Below, piece by piece: positions 42,499 through 50,806 of a stretch of DNA of 64,000 nucleotides. The notes under the pieces are model-generated. The model made no database searches and was not told where the DNA came from. It saw only the letters and a program-made list of their open reading frames with translations. A program made the translations under genes and the position numbers. Each line of letters begins with the position of its first letter. Positions within the stretch are counted from its first letter, which is position 1. The stretch is from positions 1,054,001-1,118,000 of the forward strand of contig NZ_CP051204.2 in the NCBI RefSeq assembly GCF_012516375.2. The letters run 5' to 3'. Source of the stretch: Chitinophaga oryzae. GTDB lineage: Bacteria > Bacteroidota > Bacteroidia > Chitinophagales > Chitinophagaceae.

Positions 42499-43076
42499 CG
42501 GTAGTGCAGTACCGTGATGCCGGAAGGGTAGGCCGTAGCGCTGACCAGCGACAGTCCCAGGATGTCTTTCACTTTGTCAAAAACGGGCATTCCCCTGCCG
42601 ATAATCGCAGGATTGATAATGAGGTGGTACTCATCTATCAACCTTGCTGCGATCAGCGCGGAAACGAAAGATACCCCGCCGAAAACGATCAGGTTTTTCC
42701 CCTGCTGTCGCTTCAGCGCTGTCACTTCTTCCGTAAGATCTCCTGTAGCCAGCACGGTGTTAGGCCAGTCCGAACGGTCCAGCGTGTGCGTAAATACCAC
42801 CTTCCGGGCATCCCGGATATGCCCGGCAAATACGGATTGCGGATTGGCGGTGTTGTCCGCCATCCTCTCCCAGTGCCCGATAAAGCCCTCTTCAGCCATT
42901 TTCCTGCTGAGCAGCACGTCGTCCGCTGTAGCTATCAAAGCGGTATGATATGCCTGAAGGGCAGGGTCCCAGGTCCATTCCCCGCCGTAATTCCACACCA
43001 TCCAGCTACCACTCCCGTCTGTTGCAGCGGCAAAGCCGTCGACCGACAGCTGCAGCTGTAAAATCAGTTTTCTCAT
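42486..43076 (-). CDS. dihydrofolate-reductase/RibD-like protein 2
   Basis: A 196-residue paralogue of the neighbouring protein, with MRKLILQLQLSVDGFAAATDGSGSWMVW at the start, TADDVLLSRKMAEEGFIGHWE (about 50-70) and IVFGGVSFVSALIAARLIDEYHLIINPAIIGRGMPVFD (about 128-165). Its 3' end overlaps the other paralogue by 13 bases, tail to tail. A -7 box (43094-43101) lies 17 nt before the start, so it has its own promoter. Confidence 0.88.
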   Translation of the reverse strand: MRKLILQLQLSVDGFAAATDGSGSWMVWNYGGEWTWDPALQAYHTALIATADDVLLSRKMAEEGFIGHWERMADNTANPQSVFAGHIRDARKVVFTHTLDRSDWPNTVLATGDLTEEVTALKRQQGKNLIVFGGVSFVSALIAARLIDEYHLIINPAIIGRGMPVFDKVKDILGLSLVSATAYPSGITVLHYRYAG

Positions 43077-43093
43077 AACCAGGATATTTTCTG

Positions 43094-43101
43094 CAAACCT
43101 A
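43094..43101 (-). promoter_or_regulatory. -7 box for the minus-strand RibD-like gene
   Basis: Minus-strand TAGGTTTG fits TAnnTTTG and lies 17 nt upstream of the start codon at 43076. Confidence 0.45.
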
Positions 43102-43184
43102 TATTCATTTTACGATAGCGCACAGGGGCAGATGTGACAAATTAGCGGGGTAAATAATCCCCTGAAAACTGGTCACTAAATAAC

Positions 43185-43192
43185 TACATTTG
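43185..43192 (+). promoter_or_regulatory. -7 box for the membrane-anchored unknown gene
   Basis: TACATTTG fits TAnnTTTG, 24 nt before the start at 43217. Confidence 0.45.
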
Positions 43193-43216
43193 CAGCCAAC
43201 TTAAATCTGATAGCTT

Positions 43217-43927
43217 ATGGAGAAATTACAACGGGAAGTCCGCTTATTGAAAGCCTATTCCCTCATCCTCACGACAGTACTGGTAGCATTCTTTTTCATG
43301 GCCTTCCGGACAGACTTTGGTAAACAGCGCTTCCAGGAAATAGACGTGGAAAGAATCAACGTTGTGGAAAAAGACGGCACCCTGAAAATGGTGATCGCCA
43401 ACGGAGAAAGACAACATCCGGGTATGGCGGAAGGTAAAGAACTGGCTCCGAGGAAAAGGCAGCCGGGACTGATCTTTTTCAATAGCGCCGGCGATGAATG
43501 CGGCGGCCTGGTATATGACGCCGACAAAAAAGACGGAGCAGGCATGGTATATTCGGTAGACCAATACCGCAACGATCAGATCATGCAGCTGCAATACATG
43601 CAGGACCTCGAAGGCAGTAAGGCCCGCACCTATGGCCTGAAAATCTGGGACCGCCCGGATGATTTCACGCTCACCCGCCAGAACCAGGTACATGACTCCC
43701 TGACAGCACTCAAAGATGAAAAGGTGTATAATGAAGTAATGAAACAGCTGGTGTCAGAAGGAAAATACGGGACGGAAAGGCTTTTTGTAGGTCGCACCTG
43801 GAAAGACGAAGTGGGCCTGTTTATCCGCGACAGCAAAGGAAAAGTGAGAATTAAAATCTATGTGGACAAACAGAATCAAACTAAAATAGAAACGTTTGAT
43901 GAACAGGGAAAACCGGTCACAAAATAA
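43217..43927 (+). CDS. membrane-anchored protein of unknown function
   Basis: A 236-residue protein with a short cytoplasmic start (MEKLQREVRLLKAY), one N-terminal transmembrane helix (about 13-30, SLILTTVLVAFFFMAFR) and a soluble remainder probably in the periplasm. The soluble part has alternating strand-like blocks, including IDVERINVVEKDGTLKMVIAN, GLIFFNSAGDECGGLVYDAD and VGLFIRDSKGKVRIKIYVD. This looks like a repeating beta pattern of a Bacteroidota-specific family. No function is known. It is a single transcription unit with its own -7 box and terminator. Confidence 0.7.
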   Translation: MEKLQREVRLLKAYSLILTTVLVAFFFMAFRTDFGKQRFQEIDVERINVVEKDGTLKMVIANGERQHPGMAEGKELAPRKRQPGLIFFNSAGDECGGLVYDADKKDGAGMVYSVDQYRNDQIMQLQYMQDLEGSKARTYGLKIWDRPDDFTLTRQNQVHDSLTALKDEKVYNEVMKQLVSEGKYGTERLFVGRTWKDEVGLFIRDSKGKVRIKIYVDKQNQTKIETFDEQGKPVTK

Positions 43928-43936
43928 TTTTCGATT

Positions 43937-43965
43937 AAAGCCGCTTTACGAAGCGGCTTTTTTTA
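43937..43965 (+). terminator. rho-independent terminator
   Basis: A perfect 10-bp stem (43937-43946 with 43951-43960), TACG loop and T-run, following the membrane-anchored unknown gene. Confidence 0.9.
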
Positions 43966-44112
43966 TAGGCAGCTTTTCTCCGGCATCGAAAAAAGTAACA
44001 ATTACTGCTGAGATTCCCATGTTGTTCTGGCATGAAAAATGTGCCCCGCTAGGCATGGCTGTTGTGCTTAAATTTCTTGAAGGCAGCCGTGCTCACCATT
44101 AAAACACAGGTT

Positions 44113-45117
44113 ATGGAACCAGACAACAGGATCACCCGCCGTCATATGCTGACCGGCATGGGAACTACCCTCGCGATGCTTACAGTTCCGGACATGATTG
44201 CACGGGGCGCGGGTTTCACACCGGCGTCCTCAACAGCAGGTATCGAAGACCCTGTCAGCAAATATCCCAAGCCTCCCTTTAAAGTACAATCTCAGCCCTG
44301 GCCCGGGCTGGCGGGCCAGATGGACCCGCGGCCCGATCACGGAGAGAAAAGCTATAAAGGTTCCGGGCGGCTCAAAGGCCGAAAGGCACTGATTACCGGT
44401 GGCGATTCCGGTATGGGGCGTGCCGCAGCCATCGCCTATGCCCGTGAAGGGGCTGATGTAGCCATTAACTATTATCCTTCCGAAGAACCGGACGCTAAGG
44501 AAGTGATAGCGCTTATTAAGGCGGAAGGCCGTAAGGCAGTGGCTATTCCGGGTGACCTGAGAGACGAGGCTTTCTGCAGGAAACTTGTCGATGAGGCGGT
44601 CAGTGCACTGGGCGGCCTGGATATTATTATCAACAATGCCGCCAGGCAGCAGGCGCATACGTCTATCCTGGATATCTCCACTGATCAGTTTGACTGGACC
44701 ATGAAGACAAACATCTATGCGCCTTTCTGGATCATAAAAGCAGCGTTGCCACATTTGCAGCCTGGTGCCGTTATCATTGGTACCACGTCGGAACAGGCAT
44801 ATGACCCTTCTGCTGAGCTCTACGACTACGCACAAACGAAAGCAGCTACCACCAACTATATTAAATCGCTGGCAAAACAGCTGGCGCCCAAAGGTATCCG
44901 GGTAAACGGCGTTGCGCCGGGCCCTATCTGGACGCCGCTACAGGTAAGTGGCGGCGCTACCGCAGAAAATCTTAAAAACTTCGGAGGTAAAACGCCCTTC
45001 GGAAGACCCGGCCAGCCGGCGGAACTGGCTTCTATCTACGTGCAACTGGCTGCCAGCGATGCCAGTTACGCTACCGGCCAGGTATACGGCTCTTCCGGAG
45101 GCGCCGGTCAGCCATGA
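44113..45117 (+). CDS. exported SDR-family oxidoreductase
   Basis: A 334-residue short-chain dehydrogenase/reductase. Classical motifs are TGGDSGMGR (about 95-103, cofactor binding), NNAA (174-177), Ser226 in TTSEQAY, and the catalytic YAQTK (Tyr239, Lys243). About 85 residues precede the Rossmann fold: a Tat-like or signal-like start (RITRRHMLTGMGTTLAML) and a Pro-rich linker, KYPKPPFKVQSQPWPGLAGQMDPRPDHGE. That PFKVQSQPWPGL...MDPRPDHGE linker is typical of the glucose/ribitol-dehydrogenase-like SDRs (YhdF/YhxC type). Export is an inference. The ATG at 44113 fits the natural N-terminus. Confidence 0.88.
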   Translation: MEPDNRITRRHMLTGMGTTLAMLTVPDMIARGAGFTPASSTAGIEDPVSKYPKPPFKVQSQPWPGLAGQMDPRPDHGEKSYKGSGRLKGRKALITGGDSGMGRAAAIAYAREGADVAINYYPSEEPDAKEVIALIKAEGRKAVAIPGDLRDEAFCRKLVDEAVSALGGLDIIINNAARQQAHTSILDISTDQFDWTMKTNIYAPFWIIKAALPHLQPGAVIIGTTSEQAYDPSAELYDYAQTKAATTNYIKSLAKQLAPKGIRVNGVAPGPIWTPLQVSGGATAENLKNFGGKTPFGRPGQPAELASIYVQLAASDASYATGQVYGSSGGAGQP

Positions 45118-45258
45118 CCACGCTCATTTATTGCCTGCCTGGCTGCTGCCTGATGCTGTCCGTATAACTATAAAACGCTTTGCCGCTGCCGGCATGATCG
45201 GCAGTAAGCAAGAACAAAAGTTAATGTTTAGATAATATCGCTGCTGTTTTTTTGCCCT

Positions 45259-45266
45259 TATGTTTG
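45259..45266 (+). promoter_or_regulatory. -7 box for the second sigma-factor gene
   Basis: TATGTTTG fits TAnnTTTG, 25 nt before the sigma-factor start at 45292. Confidence 0.45.
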
Positions 45267-45291
45267 CGACTGGAAAAATTGGAATGAATCT

Positions 45292-45888
45292 ATGAGCGAA
45301 GTGCTACACGACTTATCAGATTATTCACTGTTGGAACAATGCAGACTCAATAATGTAAAGGCGTTTGAAGTATTGTTCGACCGGTATTCCAGAAGGTTAT
45401 ACAACTACGCCCTGAACTATCTGCAGGACAAGGGCGTTGCTGAAGAGACGATGATGGACCTGATGTTGTGGGTATGGGAGAAAAGGCAGCAGCTGGACCC
45501 GGACGTGCAACTGGCGCCCTATTTGTTCCGTGCCATGAAAAATGCCGTTATCAAAGCCATGACTAAAAAGTCATTGGCGATACTTCCTATAGAACAGGCC
45601 TATGATGATGAAACGCTGGTCTCTCCGGCGGCAGACAACCAGATGGATTGCCACGAGTTAACCCAGGTGTATCTGGATAAATTGGATGAGCTGAGCCCCC
45701 AACGCCAGCGCGTATTTAAAATGAGCCGGCACGAGCACCGCTCTCACGCGGAAATCGCCAAAGAACTGAACCTCTCGCTGTTTACTGTAAAGAATCATAT
45801 CAAAGCTTCCCTGACCCATTTCCGGCATCACCTGAAAGACTATACGGATGTTTCGATGGCGGTACTGATTTATTGGTGGACACGATAA
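45292..45888 (+). CDS. ECF sigma-70 factor, FecI-like (second locus)
   Basis: A 198-residue ECF sigma factor. Region 2 reads NNVKAFEVLFDRYSRRLYNYALNYLQDKGVAEETMMDLMLWVWEKR (about 20-65); region 4 reads LDELSPQRQRVFKMSRHEHRSHAEIAKELNLSLFTVKNHIKASLTHFR (about 127-174). It is the typical Bacteroidota FecI-like type and pairs with the FecR gene 110 nt downstream. Its likely target is the TonB receptor with STN domain at 47199 and the long operon behind it. The AT-rich promoter region before it carries a -7 box. Confidence 0.95.
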   Translation: MSEVLHDLSDYSLLEQCRLNNVKAFEVLFDRYSRRLYNYALNYLQDKGVAEETMMDLMLWVWEKRQQLDPDVQLAPYLFRAMKNAVIKAMTKKSLAILPIEQAYDDETLVSPAADNQMDCHELTQVYLDKLDELSPQRQRVFKMSRHEHRSHAEIAKELNLSLFTVKNHIKASLTHFRHHLKDYTDVSMAVLIYWWTR

Positions 45889-45998
45889 GCGCTGTCTGCC
45901 AATGTTATGTAATTGTTACCTGTGATGCTCCCATTAGCCCCCTGCCCCTTCTTTTCTCCCCTATATAAGTGAGCGGACCACCGTTCACAACAATCAAC

Positions 45999-47015
45999 AT
46001 GGCAAATACGATCACGAAAGCATTAATGAACAAATACCTGGACCACCGCTGTACCGCGGAAGAAAAGCTGCAGACAGCGGCTTTTATTCAGCAGCCGGAG
46101 GGACAGCAGTTACTGGACGAGGTGTTAACAGAGCGGCTGACAGCAGACATGCTGTTGATGGAGCAGATAAGGGTGGATGATCAGCAGGCAGAGGAATGGA
46201 AGACAGTACTGCGGCAACGGATGGCCGTCATGCAGGAGGAACAGGAGCCTGCGATCATGCGGCCAAAGCGGCTCTCTTTCCTGCGCCGCGCCGCCATATG
46301 GACACTGCTGGTATCTGCGCTGGGGGCCATCGGCGTGCATCAATACCGGAAGCAGCATAAAACCAATGCTATCGCACTGGCTAACCTGGAAAAACAAAAC
46401 CCGAAGGGGCAGCGGGCCGTGATCACGCTGGCAGACGGATCAGTGATACACCTCGGGGCTGACAGTAAACTGGAGTATCCCGAAGCCTTCAATGGTCCTA
46501 CCCGGGAGATCACGCTTACAGGGGAAGCTTTTTTTGACATCAGCGAAGATCCGGCGCACCCTTTTATTGTGCATACAGGCATGGTGCAGACCAGAGTACT
46601 GGGCACCTCTTTTAAGATCAATGCTTTCAGGGGGACACCGTTGACAGTGGCCGTAGCCACCGGTAAGGTACAGGTAGAGCATGGAGGCAACGGTGTGGCG
46701 GTGCTTACTCCCGGACAGCAGGTCACCTGGGACCCGGTAGCGCAGCAGACAGCCATCGCTGAAATGCCCGTGGCAGACATCGCCGGCTGGAAGAATGCCC
46801 GCCTGGCGTTTAACAACAACACCTTGCAGGAGGTGGCAGCGGTGCTGGAACGCTGGTATAATGTAAGCATCCGTTTTAAACAACCTGTGACCGCACAAAA
46901 GCGGATAACTGTTACACTGTCGGCCAACCGGCCCATGGAAGAAACCCTCCGTGTGCTGAGCACCGGCAGCAGGTTTACCTACAAGATCAACAACCGCCAG
47001 ATTACTATTCATTAA
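45999..47015 (+). CDS. FecR-type anti-sigma factor (second locus)
   Basis: A 338-residue anti-sigma factor with a cytoplasmic sigma-binding part (about 1-85), one transmembrane helix (about 92-110, AAIWTLLVSALGAIGVHQY), a periplasmic FecR domain (GQRAVITLADGSVIHLGADSKLEYPEAFNGPTREITLTGEAFFDISEDPAHPFIVHTG, about 129-187) and a C-terminal DUF4974-like part (about 265-338). The ATG at 45999 is preferred over a GTG at 45969. The gene is followed by a hairpin and then the STN-containing receptor. Confidence 0.94.
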   Translation: MANTITKALMNKYLDHRCTAEEKLQTAAFIQQPEGQQLLDEVLTERLTADMLLMEQIRVDDQQAEEWKTVLRQRMAVMQEEQEPAIMRPKRLSFLRRAAIWTLLVSALGAIGVHQYRKQHKTNAIALANLEKQNPKGQRAVITLADGSVIHLGADSKLEYPEAFNGPTREITLTGEAFFDISEDPAHPFIVHTGMVQTRVLGTSFKINAFRGTPLTVAVATGKVQVEHGGNGVAVLTPGQQVTWDPVAQQTAIAEMPVADIAGWKNARLAFNNNTLQEVAAVLERWYNVSIRFKQPVTAQKRITVTLSANRPMEETLRVLSTGSRFTYKINNRQITIH

Positions 47016-47055
47016 CAGAAAACAATCATATGCCCTAACAGTACACAACTAAAAA

Positions 47056-47089
47056 ACGTTCCCGGTATCTGACAAATACACGGGAACGT
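47056..47089 (+). terminator. hairpin between fecR and receptor gene
   Basis: A 9-bp perfect outer stem (47056-47064 with 47081-47089) and inner GTAT/ATAC pairing. It lies in the same place as the hairpin after the first fecR gene (17409-17432). A second hairpin, TCCCGG-AAAA-CCGGGA (47161-47176), follows before the receptor start. Confidence 0.55.
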
Positions 47090-47198
47090 CTTAAAATGAT
47101 TTCATCATGCCTGATAAGTTTTGGACGACGAACAGGCACCATGAAAAAGGATACCAGATTTCCCGGAAAACCGGGACTAACCAGTAACATTCAAAAGT

Positions 47199-50100
47199 AT
47201 GGAAAAAGGATTAAAAAGAAATCCTTTAAGATTTAGCATGCATCCCGCCTTCGCGTGCCAACGGGCCCGCCCGGATAAAAAAAATACCGGCGCTCCTCTG
47301 GGACAAAGCGAAGGAATAAGGCCCATAATTTATTTCCTGATGAGATGTTCATTTATTGTGCTGGTATTGCAACTCACCGCAGCAGGGTTGCTTTTGGCCG
47401 CGAACGTAAAGAGCCAGGATCTGACCCGGAAAATAAACCTGCAGTTGAACAAGGTAGCCTTAAAAGAGGCTTTGCTCGCCATCGAAAAGCAGGGCGAAGT
47501 TAAATTTATGTTACCGGAGGAACTGCTGGAGAAAACCCATAAAAAGGTTACCATCAGTAGTCCCGCTATCCGTATCCAGGACGCCTTACACGGCATCCTG
47601 GAAAACACCGGTCTGGAATATAAGCTGGTGGAAGGCTACGTGGTGATCGCCCAACAACCGGTACCTGTGAAGATCAGCGGCAAGGTGATCGACAGCAAAA
47701 CAAAAGAAGCCATCCCCGGCGTTTCTGTACGCGTAAAAGGCGCCGCTGCCGGCGCTTCCACCGATGTCAACGGGATCTTCAACCTCACCGTGACACAAAG
47801 CGGCGTTACGCTCATCGTCAGCTACATCGGCTACGAAACCAGGGAAGTGAAAGCTAACGCCGGTGGTACAATGATCATCGCGCTGACCGTTTCCAGTAAA
47901 CAACTCAGCGAAGTGACCGTCAACGCACGCCGTAAACTCAATACGGAAATCGCGGTATTACAGGACCGTAAAAATGCCGCCATCGTACAGGACGCCATAT
48001 CCGCCGCACAGATAGAACGCACCGGCAGTATCACCACCACCCAGGCGCTGCAGAAAGTATCCGGCGTTACCATCACGGACGACAAATACGTAGCTATCCG
48101 CGGGCTCGGTGACCGCAGCGTGATCGGGCAGCTCAACGGCGTCCGCCTCGCCTCTTCCGATCCCGACAGAAGCACCATCCCGCTGGACCTTGTACCGGCA
48201 TCCCTCCTCGATAATATCACCATCTTCAAGACGGTTACACCTGATAAGCCCGCCGATGCCGCCGCCGGTATCGTGGAACTGAAAACGAAATCTGTTCCCG
48301 ACAGCGCGATATTTACCATCATCGCGCAAACCGGCTTTAATTCCAATATCGGCCCCAATGGCCGTGTGAACAGCTTCTATAACAGCGAGATGGGATTCTT
48401 AGGTACCAGGGTGAATAAAAAAGACCTGTCTGCCGAATTCCTGGACTTGTCCAAACAATATCCCGGCGGTTTATCCCAGATACAGCAACTGATCTCCAAC
48501 AGCCCCAACAGTCCTGCCTTGCAACAGGAAGCTGTCCGCATCAATAACCTGATGCATAGTTTCGATCCGGTGCTGACCACCAATTACCGCAAAGCACCGC
48601 TGAACCAGCTATATTCGGCTACCTATGGCAACAGCTTTAAGCTGTTTGGAAAACATACGCTGGGGGTCATAGCCGGCGCCAACTACTACAGCCGCACAAC
48701 AGATATCTACGGCGGAAACCTTACCCAGTATAGTGTTTACCAGGGTGTGATCACCGGTAACAAAGACGTGTACAGTCCGCGCAACATACCCAACTATATT
48801 ACCCCGAACAACCTGTTCATGGGTAAATATCAAACCTATAAAGAGAACACAGGAATACAAACAATCAACTATGGAGCATTGACGGGGTTGACGTATAAGT
48901 TCAACCCCCGTCATGAAATCAGTATGCAGTACCTCGGCAGCTGGGGCAGCGAGGCGCAGGCAGTCAACATGTACGGGCAATACCAGTATACCGGCCTGCC
49001 GGGAGAAGTGAGCAGCACTATCTATTCACTGAAGCAGACGTACCGTACCCTGCATACCTTCAACCTTCAGGGCGAGCATAAGTTCATGAAGGGCGAATAC
49101 AGCCCGCGCCTGAGCTACAACATCGCTACGTCCAACTCTTCACAGAATGATCCTGACTATCGTTTTGTGACGCTGACAGACTATGCGCCGCGCAACGGAG
49201 GATACTATTACAAACCTGCTGTAGGATCATTTCCCGGCTCGGGCGATTATGTGTATACAGACCATCTGTATGCGCTCAATTCCGGCTATGTGAACGGCTA
49301 CGGTACCTACGGTATCATACAGGCCGAGCCCAACGGCCGCCGCTGGCGCAGGCTGAAGGAAACCAACTATAACTATAAAGCCGATGTAACGCTGCCTTTC
49401 CCATTGTTTGGCAAGAAGCAGGAATTTAAAACCGGCGTGAACTACCTGAACCGTGACCGTAGCTTCCGGGAGAACATGTTCTTCCTGCCGGGATCTAATT
49501 TCTCTACCTATGGCGCCTACCCGCTGTACGCCGTGGAGGGCAACCTGAATCGCCTGGTTAGCCCGGAGATGATCGGTATCAAAATCCCCGGAGGCAGTAC
49601 CGGCGAAGGTGCCAACCCTGTTGGCGGTTTTCTGTACAACAGTCAGAAGTCTCCCAATAACTACACCGGTTTTTTTGAAACCAACGCCTTCTATGGTATG
49701 ATGGACCTACGGTTGCCGGCCAATCTGCGTCTTACCGGTGGCGTGCGTTTTGAGAAAACCAATATTCAATCTGCCGTGGATACTTCCGACGTTTATCTCG
49801 ATCCATCGCTTACTGCTCCTGGTGACGATGGTACGAAAGTGCCTGTGGTGCTTATCAATCCCAATACCGCTTACAAGACGGGCTACAAACCTTTTTATTC
49901 CTTTAACCTGACCTATACGCCGCTGGAAAGCATGAATTTCCGCGTCGGTTACAATACTACCCTGGCAAGACCGGAGCTGCGTGAAATCACCAACGTGTTC
50001 GAATTTGATGCTTTCCAGATGGGATTGGTGGTAGGTAACCCTGGCCTGGTCAACCAACAAACGGAAAACCTCGATTTCAGGTGGGAGTGGTTCCCCAACC

Positions 50101-50774
50101 CGGGAGAAGTGCTGTCAGTATCATTGTTTGGAAAACGGATACAACATCAGCTGGTGAAGGTCTTCAGCCTCAAAACAGACGGTCTCGCTGCCAAATATCC
50201 TGAATATCCCACCATCCAGTTCCAGAATGATCCGAACGAAGGCAAGGTATGGGGAATGGAGCTGGAAGTGGTAAAAGACCTCGGAAGGCTCTACGCCCCG
50301 CTGAAGAATTTCAATATTGGTTCCAACCTGCTGCTGGCACAGAGCCTGATTAAGAAATCGACGGAGCGGTATAAGGCCAACAAATCCCTGGACCGTCATA
50401 CGCCGGAGTACAGCCCGCTGTTTGAACAGGCGCCATATTCCGTAAACGCCTGGCTCAACTATAAGAACGGCCGTTCAGGTACCGATGTCACCGCCACTTT
50501 CAATATGGTGGGCGAGCGGCTGGTGCAGATCAACCTGACAGGTGAGCCGGACCTCTATACCCGTCCGGTGCCGGTACTGGATTTCATCTTTACGCAGCGG
50601 GTTACCAAACGTTTACTGTTCAAGGGATATGCCAAGAATATCCTGAACCCGGCGATAGAAACCGTATACGCGGCGCCGGGCACCGGCGGCCTGTGGTATG
50701 GCAACAAATACGTTAACCGCAGTTTCAAACGCGGCAGCGAGATCATGCTGGGCTTTACTTATAATCTGTTCTAA
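47199..50774 (+). CDS. TonB-dependent receptor with STN signalling domain, no SusD partner
   Basis: A 1,191-residue outer-membrane receptor. Order: a long N-terminal leader and signal (about 1-75, cleavage near ANVKSQ), an STN domain (about 78-150, INLQLNKVALKEALLAIEKQGEVKF), a carboxypeptidase-regulatory-like domain (about 152-230), a plug (SITTTQALQKVSGVTITDDKYVAIRGLGDRSVIGQLNGVRL) and a large barrel ending with EIMLGFTYNLF. Its plug lacks the SusC GYGT linker, so it belongs to the TonB_dep_Rec/Omp85-independent receptor class rather than classical SusC. It is the first gene of the eight-gene run and has no adjacent SusD. Ligand unknown; the lipoprotein genes downstream are the likely partners. 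Confidence 0.94.
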   Translation: MEKGLKRNPLRFSMHPAFACQRARPDKKNTGAPLGQSEGIRPIIYFLMRCSFIVLVLQLTAAGLLLAANVKSQDLTRKINLQLNKVALKEALLAIEKQGEVKFMLPEELLEKTHKKVTISSPAIRIQDALHGILENTGLEYKLVEGYVVIAQQPVPVKISGKVIDSKTKEAIPGVSVRVKGAAAGASTDVNGIFNLTVTQSGVTLIVSYIGYETREVKANAGGTMIIALTVSSKQLSEVTVNARRKLNTEIAVLQDRKNAAIVQDAISAAQIERTGSITTTQALQKVSGVTITDDKYVAIRGLGDRSVIGQLNGVRLASSDPDRSTIPLDLVPASLLDNITIFKTVTPDKPADAAAGIVELKTKSVPDSAIFTIIAQTGFNSNIGPNGRVNSFYNSEMGFLGTRVNKKDLSAEFLDLSKQYPGGLSQIQQLISNSPNSPALQQEAVRINNLMHSFDPVLTTNYRKAPLNQLYSATYGNSFKLFGKHTLGVIAGANYYSRTTDIYGGNLTQYSVYQGVITGNKDVYSPRNIPNYITPNNLFMGKYQTYKENTGIQTINYGALTGLTYKFNPRHEISMQYLGSWGSEAQAVNMYGQYQYTGLPGEVSSTIYSLKQTYRTLHTFNLQGEHKFMKGEYSPRLSYNIATSNSSQNDPDYRFVTLTDYAPRNGGYYYKPAVGSFPGSGDYVYTDHLYALNSGYVNGYGTYGIIQAEPNGRRWRRLKETNYNYKADVTLPFPLFGKKQEFKTGVNYLNRDRSFRENMFFLPGSNFSTYGAYPLYAVEGNLNRLVSPEMIGIKIPGGSTGEGANPVGGFLYNSQKSPNNYTGFFETNAFYGMMDLRLPANLRLTGGVRFEKTNIQSAVDTSDVYLDPSLTAPGDDGTKVPVVLINPNTAYKTGYKPFYSFNLTYTPLESMNFRVGYNTTLARPELREITNVFEFDAFQMGLVVGNPGLVNQQTENLDFRWEWFPNPGEVLSVSLFGKRIQHQLVKVFSLKTDGLAAKYPEYPTIQFQNDPNEGKVWGMELEVVKDLGRLYAPLKNFNIGSNLLLAQSLIKKSTERYKANKSLDRHTPEYSPLFEQAPYSVNAWLNYKNGRSGTDVTATFNMVGERLVQINLTGEPDLYTRPVPVLDFIFTQRVTKRLLFKGYAKNILNPAIETVYAAPGTGGLWYGNKYVNRSFKRGSEIMLGFTYNLF

Positions 50775-50806
50775 CGGTAACGGTTATCCGGAATAAAAAA
50801 ATAAAA

